DNA from: Pseudomonas sp. PSE14
GTDB lineage: Bacteria; Pseudomonadota; Gammaproteobacteria; Pseudomonadales; Pseudomonadaceae
NCBI RefSeq assembly: GCF_029203285.1
Contig: NZ_CP115669.1
Location: 5,913,164 to 5,977,163, forward strand
Length of the DNA: 64,000 nt
Reading direction: 5' to 3'
Position numbers and translations under genes: made by a program. Within the stretch, counting starts at the first letter, position 1; each line of letters begins with the position of its first letter. This document shows positions 1-7,138 of the stretch, in pieces. The notes below the pieces were generated by a model. The model did not search any database and was not told the origin of the DNA. It worked only from the letters and a program-made list of their open reading frames with translations.

Positions 1-276
1 CAGGTCGAGAACGCCGCCGAGATCGGCCTGGAACACAACCTCGGCCTGACCTGCGACCCGGTCGGCGGCCTGGTCCAGGTGCCCTGCATCGAGCGCAACG
101 CCATCGCAGCAGTGAAGGCCATCAACGCCGCGCAAATGGCCCTGCGCGGTGATGGCCAACACTTCATCAGCCTCGACCAGGTGATCCGCACCATGCGCGA
201 CACCGGCGCGGACATGCACGACAAGTACAAGGAAACCTCCCGCGGCGGCCTGGCCGTCAGCAGCATCGAGTGCTGA
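1..276 (+). CDS. sdaA: L-serine dehydratase (ammonia-lyase), C-terminal part
   Basis: This is the last 91 codons of an L-serine ammonia-lyase; the start lies left of the window. The enzyme deaminates L-serine to pyruvate and ammonia in the cytoplasm using a [4Fe-4S] cluster. The visible piece holds the conserved [17 protein letters not shown] stretch, with Cys residues typical of the cluster-binding alpha domain, and the terminal [15 protein letters not shown] signature. It ends in TGA and is followed by a terminator and then gbdR. In P. aeruginosa the paralogue beside gbdR is called sdaB; the sdaA/sdaB name is interchangeable here. Serine is downstream of glycine betaine breakdown, so the linkage to gbdR makes metabolic sense. 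Confidence 0.93.
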   Translation, partial: QVENAAEIGLEHNLGLTCDPVGGLVQVPCIERNAIAAVKAINAAQMALRGDGQHFISLDQVIRTMRDTGADMHDKYKETSRGGLAVSSIEC

Positions 277-467
277 CCCCAAAATCGACCACCCGGTCGT
301 AAAAACGCCACATTCTGGCGCACCGGTACGCTCGTCCCGACCCACCCACGAGCGTTACCGTTTGGCGCAACGCACCGCCGGCAGCGTGACCGGCGAGTGC
401 TACCGAAATCCCCAGCCCCCGCCCCATGCGTATTTGCGACCTGCAGCGCGTCGCAATCCGACCCGTC

Positions 468-500
468 AAAAACGGCATATCCATGCCGTTTTCTTTTTTT
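468..500 (+). terminator. Rho-independent terminator after sdaA
   Basis: A perfect 10-11 bp stem (AAAACGGCAT / ATGCCGTTTT, 4-base loop) is followed directly by CTTTTTTT. It should end sdaA transcription upstream of gbdR. Confidence 0.85.
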
Positions 501-518
501 ATTGAACGCTCAATCAAT
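501..518. promoter_or_regulatory. TetR/BetI-like palindromic operator upstream of gbdR
   Basis: The sequence ATTGAACGCTCAATCAAT contains ATTGA-ACGC-TCAAT. Read on the other strand it closely resembles the TTGATTGGACGTTCAAT-type operator bound by the choline-responsive repressor BetI. It lies about 135 bases before the gbdR start. The resemblance is from memory of the family consensus; occupancy is inferred. Confidence 0.45.
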
Positions 519-650
519 GTAGGCATGGCATTTGCCTTGCTATACACAGAGGAACAGCCACGGGACCGCCGAAGGGCCGATTTCCCGAGCAGAAAACAAG
601 CATAAGAAACGCCTCCCAAGAGGCGACTGTGACTAGCGTGAGGTGACTGA

Positions 651-1757
651 ATGAACGCGTTCAACCCCGGAGTTCCCCCGCAAAACCGAGCTCCGCAGTC
701 CATCGGCTTCCTGCTGTTGGACAACTTCACCCTGATCTCCCTGGCCTCGGCGGTGGAACCGCTACGCATGGCCAACCAGCTCTCCGGTCGCGAACTCTAC
801 CGCTGGCACACCCTGAGCCTCGACGGCCGCCAGGTCTGGGCCAGCGATGGCTTGCAGATCACCCCCGACGCCTCCTGCGACAGCGCCCCGCAGATGGACA
901 CCCTGATCGTGGTCGGCGGCGTCGGCATCCAGCGCAGCGTCACCCGCGAACATGTCACCTTCCTCCAGGCCCAGGCGCGCCACGGCCGCAAGCTGGGCGC
1001 CGTGTGCACCGGCAGCTGGGCCCTGGCCCGCGCCGGCCTGCTCGACGGCTACGACTGCAGCGTGCACTGGGAATGCCTGGCCGCCATGCAGGAAGCCTTC
1101 CCCCGCGTGGCCATGAGCACCCGCCTGTTCTCCATCGACCGCAACCGCTTCACCTCCTCCGGCGGCACCGCGCCGATGGACATGGTGCTGCACCTGATTG
1201 GCCGCGAGCATGGCCGCGAACTCTCCGCCGCCATCTCCGAGATGTTCATCTACGAACGCATCCGCAACGAACAGGACCACCAGCGCGTGCCGCTCAAGCA
1301 CATGCTCGGCACCAACCAGCCGAAGCTGCAGGAAATCGTCGCGCTGATGGAAGCCAACCTCGAAGAGCCCATCGACCTCGACGAACTGGCCGTCTACGTC
1401 AACGTCTCGCGCCGCCAGCTCGAGCGCCTGTTCCAGAAGTACCTGCACTGCTCGCCGTCGCGCTACTACCTGAAGCTGCGCCTGATCCGCGCGCGCCAGC
1501 TGCTCAAGCAGACTTCCATGTCGATCATCGAAGTCGCCTCGGTCTGCGGCTTCGTCTCCACCCCGCACTTCTCCAAGTGCTATCGCGAATACTTCGGCAT
1601 TCCCCCGCGCGACGAACGCCAGGGCCAGCCCATCGGCCAACCGGTCATGGTCATGCCCATCCCCCAGGACCTGGCCCTCATGCCCAACTCCTCGGCGATT
1701 TCGGCGCTCAGCCAGGCCCAGGGCGAATCCACCTTCGCCAGCGTGCGCGTGCTCTGA
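651..1757 (+). CDS. gbdR: GlxA/AraC-family regulator of glycine betaine catabolism
   Basis: This 368-residue transcription factor has an N-terminal DJ-1/PfpI-like amidotransferase fold (about residues 16-190, with the elbow Cys near residue 119 in AVCTGSWALA). The C-terminal AraC-type double helix-turn-helix covers about 227-330. GbdR activates glycine betaine, dimethylglycine and choline catabolic genes in Pseudomonas. The identification rests on the strong resemblance of the N-terminus to P. aeruginosa GbdR and on its position next to the serine dehydratase gene. The ATG is preceded by GTGAGGTGACTGA. A paralogue with the same architecture (cdhR) lies 15 kb away and controls the carnitine genes, which feed this pathway. 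Confidence 0.9.
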   Translation: MNAFNPGVPPQNRAPQSIGFLLLDNFTLISLASAVEPLRMANQLSGRELYRWHTLSLDGRQVWASDGLQITPDASCDSAPQMDTLIVVGGVGIQRSVTREHVTFLQAQARHGRKLGAVCTGSWALARAGLLDGYDCSVHWECLAAMQEAFPRVAMSTRLFSIDRNRFTSSGGTAPMDMVLHLIGREHGRELSAAISEMFIYERIRNEQDHQRVPLKHMLGTNQPKLQEIVALMEANLEEPIDLDELAVYVNVSRRQLERLFQKYLHCSPSRYYLKLRLIRARQLLKQTSMSIIEVASVCGFVSTPHFSKCYREYFGIPPRDERQGQPIGQPVMVMPIPQDLALMPNSSAISALSQAQGESTFASVRVL

Positions 1758-1799
1758 CAGCCGGCTGCCCCCAAGGCCCAACCCCCTGAGCCGAACGCC

Positions 1800-1931
1800 C
1801 CCTCTCCCTTCAGGGAGAGGGCTGGGGAGAGGGCCGCCCGGCGCGGAATTACCCCTTCGTAGGAGCGGACTCCGTCCGAGATCACCTCAGCCGCACACCG
1901 GCCGCTGATCGCGGATAAACCCGCTCCTGCG
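1800..1931. repeat. REP-like inverted repeats downstream of gbdR
   Basis: Two different palindromic units lie side by side. The first is CCCTCTCCCTTCAGGGAGAGGG at 1800-1821, followed by further GGGGAGAGGG. The second is a unit starting GTAGGAGCGGAC (about 1858) and ending in the inverted GCTCCTGCG (about 1930). Both types recur elsewhere in the window (12.35 and 53.19 kb; 16.6 and 21.1 kb). They separate the convergent gbdR and BRO-N genes. Confidence 0.65.
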
Positions 1932-1939
1932 AAAGGCGG

Positions 1940-2416
1940 CTACCGCCTCTCCAGCTCCATCAACCGCGCCGCATCGACAACCCGCATCCACAGCCGCCCC
2001 TGCCAATCCAGCACCGCCACCTGCTGCCCATGCATCTGCCGGAACTGATGGCGCGGCAACAACGCATTGTGCTGCTCCAACTCGCGCAACACCGGCACCA
2101 CCTCGTTGCTCAACCACTGCCGCAAGCTGCGGTTCTCCGGGTGGTAGAAGTGCAGCATCAGCAGCGCATACACACCGCTCTCGCTCACCAGCAGCTCATC
2201 CTCCTCCGTGCCCGCCAGACGCTCCCAGCGCGACTGGTCCGGGTCCAGCTTCTGCGCCACGCGTGGGCCCAGGTGGCTGGCCGTGAGCTTCGCCAGATCG
2301 CGCAGGACGAACCACGCCTGCTGATCGAGCAGCAGGCCGCGCAGGCGTCGACTGTGACGATGGAAGTAGTGAGGTCTCAGGCCATCACCGGTCGGGAAGT
2401 ACGTCGAAGTATGCAT
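1940..2416 (-). CDS. BRO-N domain-like protein, function unknown
   Basis: This 158-residue cytoplasmic protein has the pattern of the BRO/antirepressor N-terminal domain: WFVLRDLAKL near residue 35, then LLVSESGVYALLMLHFYHPE and LRQWLSNEVVPVLREL. BRO-N domains occur in phage antirepressors and bind DNA, but this copy is a single gene with no phage neighbours. The start has a good ribosome site (AAGGAGCTACAGC-ATG). It is convergent with gbdR and preceded by a large hairpin leader (2471-2555). No function can be assigned. The domain call is by eye. Confidence 0.65.
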   Translation of the reverse strand: MHTSTYFPTGDGLRPHYFHRHSRRLRGLLLDQQAWFVLRDLAKLTASHLGPRVAQKLDPDQSRWERLAGTEEDELLVSESGVYALLMLHFYHPENRSLRQWLSNEVVPVLRELEQHNALLPRHQFRQMHGQQVAVLDWQGRLWMRVVDAARLMELERR

Positions 2417-2780
2417 GCTGTAGCTCCTTGCTCATGACAGGAAGCCGCCGCCCGAAACATCCGAAAGGGAGGCGGACCGTGCAAGGGTGGAAAACCGGCA
2501 ACCGAGAACAACCGTGAGAACCGGCCGGACCTAAGTCCGCCTCACACGGTCCGCCATAGATAGCCAGAGGCGACCTGCCCTATGGGCCGGTCGATCTCTG
2601 CTATGGCGCTTCTCGGTATATGCAGGTTTCCACACCTGACCACGCCGAAACGTGGTGCCAGGAACGCTACGCAGAGGGTTTGTAAGATCGCAACGCCGGG
2701 GCAGTGTAGGGCGTTTCCCGGATCATCCAAGGCAACGAACCGAGAGCGGGAAAGATTTACCGCGGCAGGAGAACCCCGTC
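2417..2780. other. Non-coding stretch upstream of the BRO-N gene
   Basis: Short ORFs in several frames lack plausible ribosome sites. The notable structure is the inverted repeat 2471-2555, listed separately. Nothing else recognisable was seen. Confidence 0.4.
2471..2555. repeat. Long inverted repeat with structured interior
   Basis: GGCGGACCGTG at 2471-2481 is exactly matched by CACGGTCCGCC at 2545-2555. The 63-base interior contains a second short stem (GGAC-CTAA-GTCC) and repeated ACCGGC/ACCGGCC elements. It lies in the 5' leader of the BRO-N gene and could be an RNA structure or a mobile-element remnant; I do not recognise the family. Confidence 0.5.
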
Positions 2781-3185
2781 TCAGGCATCCAGCGGCAGAC
2801 TGAGCTGCCACGACACCCCGAACCTGTCGCTCACCCAGCCAAAGCGCCGACTGAAGCCGTAGTCCTCCAACGGCATATAGACCCGCCCACCTTCCGCCAG
2901 CACGTCAAAGATCCGATCCAGCACATCCTGCGAATCGAACTCCACGAAGATCGAACTGGACGGCGTGAAATCGAAGTCATGCTTCACCGGGCTGTCCGAA
3001 CACATGAATTCCTGCCCGCAGACCACGAAGCGCGCCACCTTGATCGTCCCCTCCGGCCCCGGATCACCGGCGGCGTAACGCTCCACGTGCAGCACGCGGG
3101 AATCGGGGAAGGTGGCGAGGTACAAATCCAGCGCCGGCTGCGCGGCACCGCCCTGGAACATGAGGAAGGGGGTGGCTTGGGTCAT
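2781..3185 (-). CDS. VOC-family (PhnB / 3-demethylubiquinone methyltransferase-like) protein
   Basis: This 134-residue protein has the vicinal-oxygen-chelate fold of the PhnB-like group. It shows TPFLMFQGGAAQPALDLY at the start, a central GQEFMCSDSPVKHDFDFTPS, and a C-terminal RFGWVSDRFGVSWQL. Members are small cytoplasmic dimers, mostly of unknown substrate; the methyltransferase label for the family is historical. The ATG is preceded by GGAGAGCCGTC. It is followed by the HxlR gene on the same strand upstream (3324-3824), with about 140 bases between. The fold is confident, the function is not. Confidence 0.8.
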   Translation of the reverse strand: MTQATPFLMFQGGAAQPALDLYLATFPDSRVLHVERYAAGDPGPEGTIKVARFVVCGQEFMCSDSPVKHDFDFTPSSSIFVEFDSQDVLDRIFDVLAEGGRVYMPLEDYGFSRRFGWVSDRFGVSWQLSLPLDA

Positions 3186-3323
3186 GACGGCTCTCCTTCG
3201 GTTGAAGAGGGCAGTCTAGGTCACCCGCGATTGGCGCAGAAAGACGTGATGAGCGGGGGTGGAAACAGCCAGGATGGGTACCCGGTAGGCCGTTTCCGAG
3301 ACGATGCGTTTGCCATCGGTCCA

Positions 3324-3824
3324 CTACTTCAGAGACGCCTTCATGAGCTGCAGTCTCTCGACAATCCCCTGACTGGCGCCAGGTCCAGGTGCCAGGTCGC
3401 ATTCATCCCAAGGCACCACCCTGCCGTCCACCTCATCGACCATCATGGGACGCAGCGGCCTTCCTGAAGTCCTGTCCACAACCTGTACGGCGACCTCATC
3501 CGCGACGAAGTGCTGATTGCCCCAGGCGATCAATGCATAAAGCACGACCTGCAGATCCCTCCCTTTCCCGGTCGGGATGTACTCGTGTCGAAGCGGTTTG
3601 ACGCAGTAGGCGCGGCGCTCCAGCAGTCCTGCCTCCACGAGTGCGTTGAGCCTGCGGGTCAGCATGTTGGGAGCGATGTTCAGGCTTTTGGAGAACTCGT
3701 CGAACCGGGATACCCCCTGCAGCGCGTCGCGCATGATCAGCAGGCTCCACCATTCGCCAACCTGCTCCAGGCTGAGGGCGATCGGGCATAGGGAGTCAGA
3801 GAGGGTCTTACGCTGCATAGGCAT
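3324..3824 (-). CDS. HxlR-family winged-helix transcriptional regulator
   Basis: This 166-residue protein begins with a Cys-containing N-terminus (SLCPIALSLEQVGEWWSLLIMRDALQG), typical of HxlR/MarR-like regulators. The winged helix continues with FDEFSKSLNIAPNMLTRRLNALVEAGLLERR. The C-terminal extension of about 60 residues is longer than the smallest family members. It is divergent from a beta-ketoacyl synthase gene across a 100-base gap that contains a palindrome (3860-3882). That makes local control of that gene, and autoregulation, the likeliest role. A second ATG two codons downstream is an equally plausible start. Confidence 0.85.
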   Translation of the reverse strand: MPMQRKTLSDSLCPIALSLEQVGEWWSLLIMRDALQGVSRFDEFSKSLNIAPNMLTRRLNALVEAGLLERRAYCVKPLRHEYIPTGKGRDLQVVLYALIAWGNQHFVADEVAVQVVDRTSGRPLRPMMVDEVDGRVVPWDECDLAPGPGASQGIVERLQLMKASLK

Positions 3825-3859
3825 CGCTCATGGTTGTCCGGAAAAAATCCGCTCCGGAT

Positions 3860-3882
3860 GTGACTTTCATTATGATAGTAAC
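3860..3882. promoter_or_regulatory. Palindromic operator candidate between HxlR regulator and KAS gene
   Basis: The site GTGACTTTCATTATGATAGTAAC has arms ACTxTCAT / ATGAxAGT around a central T. It lies in the only 100 bases between divergent genes, 43 bases before the synthase ATG. This is the expected place and symmetry for an HxlR-type dimer. Confidence 0.5.
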
Positions 3883-3924
3883 TTCCTTTACCCAGGTATT
3901 TAACCGCAAAGGAGCGAAGCCTTC

Positions 3925-5193
3925 ATGAGAAAGCGTGTCGTCGTTACCGGAATGGGGGCGGTTACACCGCTCGGTCGGGGTGTTGAGCTCGTATGGCAGC
4001 GGCTGCTGGCGGGTGCCTCGGGCATTCGTGCGCTGCCAGAGGAGCTGATTGGCGATCTGGCCGTGCGCATCGGCGGTCAGGTACCCGGGCTGGAGACTGA
4101 TCCTCTGGGCGGGTTTGACCCTGACAGCGTTCTATCCCAGAAGGAGCAGCGCAAGGTCGATCGCTTCATCCTGTTCGCCTTGGCCGCAGCGGAAGACGCC
4201 CTGATACAAGCCCAATGGGCGCCGACCTCCGCCATCGAGCAGGAGCGCACTGCCACGATCATCGCCTCGGGCATCGGTGGCTTCCCGGCCATTGCGGACG
4301 CGGTGCGTACCACCGACAGCAAGGGCCCACGCCGTCTCTCGCCCTTCACCATACCGTCCTTCCTCTGCAACCTCGCCGCCGGCCAGGTCTCCATCCGCCA
4401 CCACCTGAAAGGTCCCCTCGGGGCGCCGGTCACGGCCTGTGCCGCCGGCGTACAGGCCATTGGTGACGCGGCTCGCATGATCAGGTCCGGAGAAGTGGAC
4501 ATCGCGCTGTGCGGGGGCGCAGAAGCCGCCATTCACAGAGTCAGCCTCGCGGGTTTTGCCGCCGCGCGAACCTTGGCGAGCGCTTTCAATGATGCCCCCG
4601 AAAAAGCCTCTCGCCCCTTCGATAGCGCGCGGGACGGCTTCGTCATGAGCGAGGGCGCGGGCCTTCTGGTGATCGAAGAACTCGAGCACGCCCTGGCACG
4701 CGGAGCCAAGCCCATCGCAGAACTGATCGGCTATGGAACCAGCGCCGACGCCTACCACATCACCTCGGGGCCGGAAGATGGAGACGGCGCCCAACGGGCC
4801 ATGCGCCAGGCATTGCAGCAAGGCGGCGTCGCACCGGACCAGGTCGGCCACCTGAACGCACATGCCACGTCGACGCCCGTTGGCGATAACGCCGAACTGG
4901 CGGCGATCAAGGCCGTCTTCGGAGAGACGTCGCCCGTCATCAGCGCCACCAAATCCTCGACGGGCCACCTGCTCGGCGCGGCGGGAGGGATCGAGGCCAT
5001 CTTCACGGTGCTGGCACTGCGGGACCAGGTAGCACCACCGACACTGAATCTGGAGAACGCCGATCCCTCCTCCGAGGGCTTGAACATCGCCCGCACCAGC
5101 ACAGCGCTGGCGACCGAATACGCGCTGTCGAATGGGTTTGGTTTCGGCGGTGTAAACGCTAGCGTTCTGTTCAGGAAATGGCAGGGTGAGTAG
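3925..5193 (+). CDS. Beta-ketoacyl-ACP synthase II (FabF-like)
   Basis: This 422-residue thiolase-fold condensing enzyme joins malonyl-ACP to an acyl-ACP in fatty-acid chain elongation. The active-site Cys is in TACAAGVQAI, the two catalytic His are in NAHATSTPVGD and KSSTGHLLGAAG, and the conserved NGFGFGGVN lies near the C-terminus. Length and N-terminus (KRVVVTGMGAVTPLG) are normal for FabF/KAS II. The gene is alone, with no acpP, fabD or fabG nearby, so it is a second FabF-type synthase rather than the main one. The neighbouring HxlR regulator suggests inducible use, perhaps for membrane remodelling or a specialised lipid. The ribosome site is AAAGGAGCGAAGCCTTC. Confidence 0.92.
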   Translation: MRKRVVVTGMGAVTPLGRGVELVWQRLLAGASGIRALPEELIGDLAVRIGGQVPGLETDPLGGFDPDSVLSQKEQRKVDRFILFALAAAEDALIQAQWAPTSAIEQERTATIIASGIGGFPAIADAVRTTDSKGPRRLSPFTIPSFLCNLAAGQVSIRHHLKGPLGAPVTACAAGVQAIGDAARMIRSGEVDIALCGGAEAAIHRVSLAGFAAARTLASAFNDAPEKASRPFDSARDGFVMSEGAGLLVIEELEHALARGAKPIAELIGYGTSADAYHITSGPEDGDGAQRAMRQALQQGGVAPDQVGHLNAHATSTPVGDNAELAAIKAVFGETSPVISATKSSTGHLLGAAGGIEAIFTVLALRDQVAPPTLNLENADPSSEGLNIARTSTALATEYALSNGFGFGGVNASVLFRKWQGE

Positions 5194-5303
5194 CGGGAGT
5201 TAGCTGGCAGGTGGACGGTGGGGAGGGGCGTTTCAGCGGCTCGCCCGTGGACACTTCCCCACCTCCGGCAGAGAAATTGATTGGGACGCTTGGATGGGGC
5301 ATA

Positions 5304-5420
5304 GAAAAAGGGGGAAAAAGGAGGGACAGATTTATTTTCTTTACTCTAATCCTGACCCACCAGATCGTTTTAGAGTAGAAAAATAAATTTGCCCCCTTTT
5401 TCTTCCCCTTTTTCTTCCCA
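5304..5420. repeat. Palindromic repeat R1 of the immunity-gene array
   Basis: First of four copies of a ~90 bp near-palindrome. The left arm is A-tract, GGGACAGATTTATTTTC, TACTCTAA; then a ~20-base CCTGACCCACCAGA loop; then TTAGAGTA and the mirror of the left arm. This copy is the most diverged: GAGGGACAG on the left and AAATTTGCCCCC on the right. Its right end carries a tandem duplication of CCCCTTTTTCTT, and its left end a GGGGGAAAAAG duplication. Confidence 0.9.
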
Positions 5421-5438
5421 GACAAACACCGGGAACTT

Positions 5439-5972
5439 TTAAATGCAACGACTAAAGGCTAAGCGAAGGGCAAATCCGACTTCAGCGGGAGTGCTATTTG
5501 TGGAAATAACCACATGATCACTTCCCCCTTTTCCTGTATCACCCCATCCTTCGAGTTTTTCATGACGACTAGGACGAATAGTTATCTGACCCTCTCTATT
5601 CTCGACACTACAATTCTTCATATCTTTAAATAGCGCCCCCTTCGTTTTATAGCCATACTGACTCATCAACTGAGAAATCCAATCCTTATAGCGCTGCGCA
5701 GCCGCATCGAAATCATACAACTCACTATCAAACGTCGCCTCTGGATGAATCCAAACATCATTTCTTGGCTCCGGCAGCACAAAACGGCTTTTTGACAACG
5801 CATCCAACAGTGCCTCACCAATGACTTCATCAGACGCATCTGGAGTCAGTAGATGCATAGCTCCTCTATGGTCGGCCCGACAACTTCTATATCCAGAGTA
5901 GGTCTTAATGCAAAGGAGCTCTTTATTCAGAACCACGCCAGCCCACTGCATTTTTACTACATTATTCATCAT
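5439..5972 (-). CDS. CdiI-type (DUF1436) contact-dependent growth inhibition immunity protein
   Basis: This 177-residue cytoplasmic protein matches my memory of the DUF1436 / CDI immunity family in several blocks: TYSGYRSCRADHRGAMHLL, ALLDALSKSRFVLPEPR, QYGYKTKGALFKDMKNC and a terminal FALRLAFSRC. Such proteins bind and neutralise a specific C-terminal toxin domain of CdiA-like exoproteins. No toxin gene is present. However, the reading frame directly upstream (5969-6028) ends VKLKVTVIE-TGA and overlaps this ATG by 4 bases (ATGA), as expected for the stump of a cognate toxin cut by repeat R2. The gene is A/T-richer than the chromosome and is flanked by R1 and R2. Alternative start: the second ATG, one codon on. 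Confidence 0.8.
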   Translation of the reverse strand: MMNNVVKMQWAGVVLNKELLCIKTYSGYRSCRADHRGAMHLLTPDASDEVIGEALLDALSKSRFVLPEPRNDVWIHPEATFDSELYDFDAAAQRYKDWISQLMSQYGYKTKGALFKDMKNCSVENREGQITIRPSRHEKLEGWGDTGKGGSDHVVISTNSTPAEVGFALRLAFSRCI

Positions 5973-6028
5973 TCGATTACCGTCACTTTCAATTTAACGC
6001 CCAAGCCTTCAGCGTATTGAGCCGCCAT
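5969..6028 (-). pseudogene. C-terminal stump of a lost toxin fused to cdiI-like gene
   Basis: The minus-strand frame reads MAAQYAEGLGVKLKVTVIE and stops at TGA, which overlaps the immunity gene start as ATGA. It abuts repeat R2 on its upstream side, with no full-length toxin beyond it. Tight toxin-immunity overlap is typical of CDI and other polymorphic toxins. This is an inference from position and frame; the 19-residue sequence alone cannot be assigned to a toxin family. Confidence 0.5.
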
Positions 6029-6031
6029 TGG

Positions 6032-6119
6032 GAAAAAAGGGGACAGATTTATTTTCTTTACTCTAATCCTGACCCACCAACCAGATTTAGAGTAGAAAAA
6101 TATATCTGTCCCCTTTTCG
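6032..6119. repeat. Palindromic repeat R2 of the immunity-gene array
   Basis: The second copy has left arm GAAAAAAGGGGACAGATTTATTTTC and right arm AAATATATCTGTCCCCTTTTC, with the TACTCTAA / TTAGAGTA inner pair. There is one substitution in the right arm (TATA for TAAA) and a shorter loop. It separates the cdiI-like gene from the colicin-D-type immunity gene. The A- and T-tracts at the ends would also let it act as a bidirectional terminator. Confidence 0.92.
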
Positions 6120-6120
6120 C

Positions 6121-6195
6121 ACTGAAGAAGACGTCACCTCTAGTACCGCCATTTCCTTGGCCTGCAAATTTCCCAGGGATTACCTTTTCAGGAAT
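6121..6195 (-). pseudogene. Possible head fragment of a lost toxin module
   Basis: Directly downstream of the colicin-type immunity gene the minus strand stays open and reads IPEKVIPGKFAGQGNGG and then TRGDVFFSAK before entering R2, where it stops. The initial IPxKxP..F.G pattern recurs after the third immunity gene (6716-6757, IPTKCPNQFPGR) and just beyond R1 (MPHPSVPINFSAGGG). This suggests fragments of one shared junction region of orphan toxin modules. Short and inferred. Confidence 0.35.
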
Positions 6196-6468
6196 CTAAT
6201 CAGAGTTTAGTCTCTGTAATAAAGCCGAAACCTCTGACTTGAGCATCTCACCATCAAGCTCGTATTCCTCTCTTGATTCGTCTGGCTCGTACATGTCGGC
6301 AGCACAAAATATACTGGACAGGCACTCGCTCAATGAAGGGCCATCTAGTTGAAGAATATCTCTATCACGCTCGATCTTCCAAAGCTCAATATACGCTTCA
6401 GAAAAAACATCGGCGGTCAACCTTCCCGCAACAAACGACTTTGCAAAATCCAAGATGGTAAGACTCAC
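6196..6468 (-). CDS. Colicin-D-type immunity protein
   Basis: This 90-residue acidic helical protein is very similar in layout to the colicin D immunity protein. AKSFVAGRLTADVFSEAYIELW aligns with the ImmD N-terminal helix region, and AADMYEPDESREEYELDGEMLKSEV aligns with its [25 protein letters not shown] (from memory). ImmD-type proteins block tRNA-anticodon nucleases, so the missing partner may have been a tRNase domain. The start is GTG with GGAG seven bases upstream. No toxin lies next to it; the 95 bases upstream are G/C-rich debris, then R3. Downstream lies a short open frame and R2. Confidence 0.75.
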   Translation of the reverse strand: MSLTILDFAKSFVAGRLTADVFSEAYIELWKIERDRDILQLDGPSLSECLSSIFCAADMYEPDESREEYELDGEMLKSEVSALLQRLNSD

Positions 6469-6583
6469 CGTAGCACTCCATTTTTTCAGGCAGCAAGGCA
6501 GGCGATCCCACCAAGCGGTCCAGCGCCTTCGAGCCGGCCTCGATTGCGTCTAGCTGCGTTGCGCAGGATGTTGAGGCATTAGC

Positions 6584-6713
6584 AGAAAAAGGGGACAGAT
6601 CTATTTTCTTTACTCTAATCCTGACCCGCCAGACCGTTTTAGAGTAGCAAAATAAATCTGTCCCCTTTTCGTTCTCTTTTCGTTCTCCTCTTTTTCGCTT
6701 CTTTTTCGCTTTT
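6584..6713. repeat. Palindromic repeat R3 with expanded tandem tail
   Basis: The core at 6584-6670 is the same palindrome (GAAAAAGGGGACAGATCTATTTTC ... AAATAAATCTGTCCCCTTTTC). It is followed by a degenerate tandem array of TTTTCGTTCTC / CTTTTTCGCTT units to about 6713. It separates the second and third immunity-like genes. Confidence 0.9.
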
Positions 6714-6757
6714 GCAGCGCGACCGGGAAATTGGTTTGGACACTTGGTTGGGATAAA

Positions 6758-7138
6758 CTACTTAGAAAAAAGATATTTTTCTCGAACCTGCCTCATAGAA
6801 TCAATCATATCGGCCAGTTGCTCTCCCTCAAGTCCAACCGCTGCTAAATCACCGACACTGCATTTATCATAAGCACTAGCCAACCCCTCTAGCATATCTT
6901 CTGCGTACGGACTTTCCCTAGAGAGTTCCAACCCGTACCTCATCCCTTCCATAAATATTGCAGTTTGCAATACCGCAAAAGCCCCTATATCACCAGATGA
7001 GCATAGAGAATCCGTTTCATCTTGGACATATGCAAAGGCTTGCTCTGGTCTCAGGTTGATCTGAGATATTGCCTTTTCATACAGCCGAGAGACTATCGAG
7101 TGGATTTCCTCCACAGTTATATCAACTGACACCCTCAT
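6758..7138 (-). CDS. Small acidic protein, probable immunity protein (unknown family)
   Basis: This 126-residue protein with predicted helical, soluble character is not recognised. It has low-GC codon use like its two neighbours in the array, no signal peptide and no membrane segment. It occupies the same position between palindromic repeats (R3 and R4) as the two recognisable immunity genes. The start ATG has GGAG five bases upstream. An upstream frame reading QLNIFTMER and ending in TGA overlaps the start as ATGA, exactly as at the cdiI-like gene. From context I infer an immunity protein for a lost toxin; the sequence alone does not show it. Confidence 0.55.
   Translation of the reverse strand: MRVSVDITVEEIHSIVSRLYEKAISQINLRPEQAFAYVQDETDSLCSSGDIGAFAVLQTAIFMEGMRYGLELSRESPYAEDMLEGLASAYDKCSVGDLAAVGLEGEQLADMIDSMRQVREKYLFSK

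Larger units (their letters stand above)
277..650. other. Intergenic region sdaA-gbdR
   Basis: No gene is visible in these 374 bases. The region holds a hairpin without a U-run (8 bp arms at 328-335 and 348-355), a rho-independent terminator (468-500), and a palindromic operator-like site (501-518). The leader of gbdR follows, about 130 bases long. Confidence 0.6.

Noticed and set aside
5171..5425. 84-residue minus-strand frame spanning repeat R1
   Set aside because: The first half is a translation of the palindrome itself. Only the later peptide MPHPSVPINFSAGGG is discussed, as a possible remnant.
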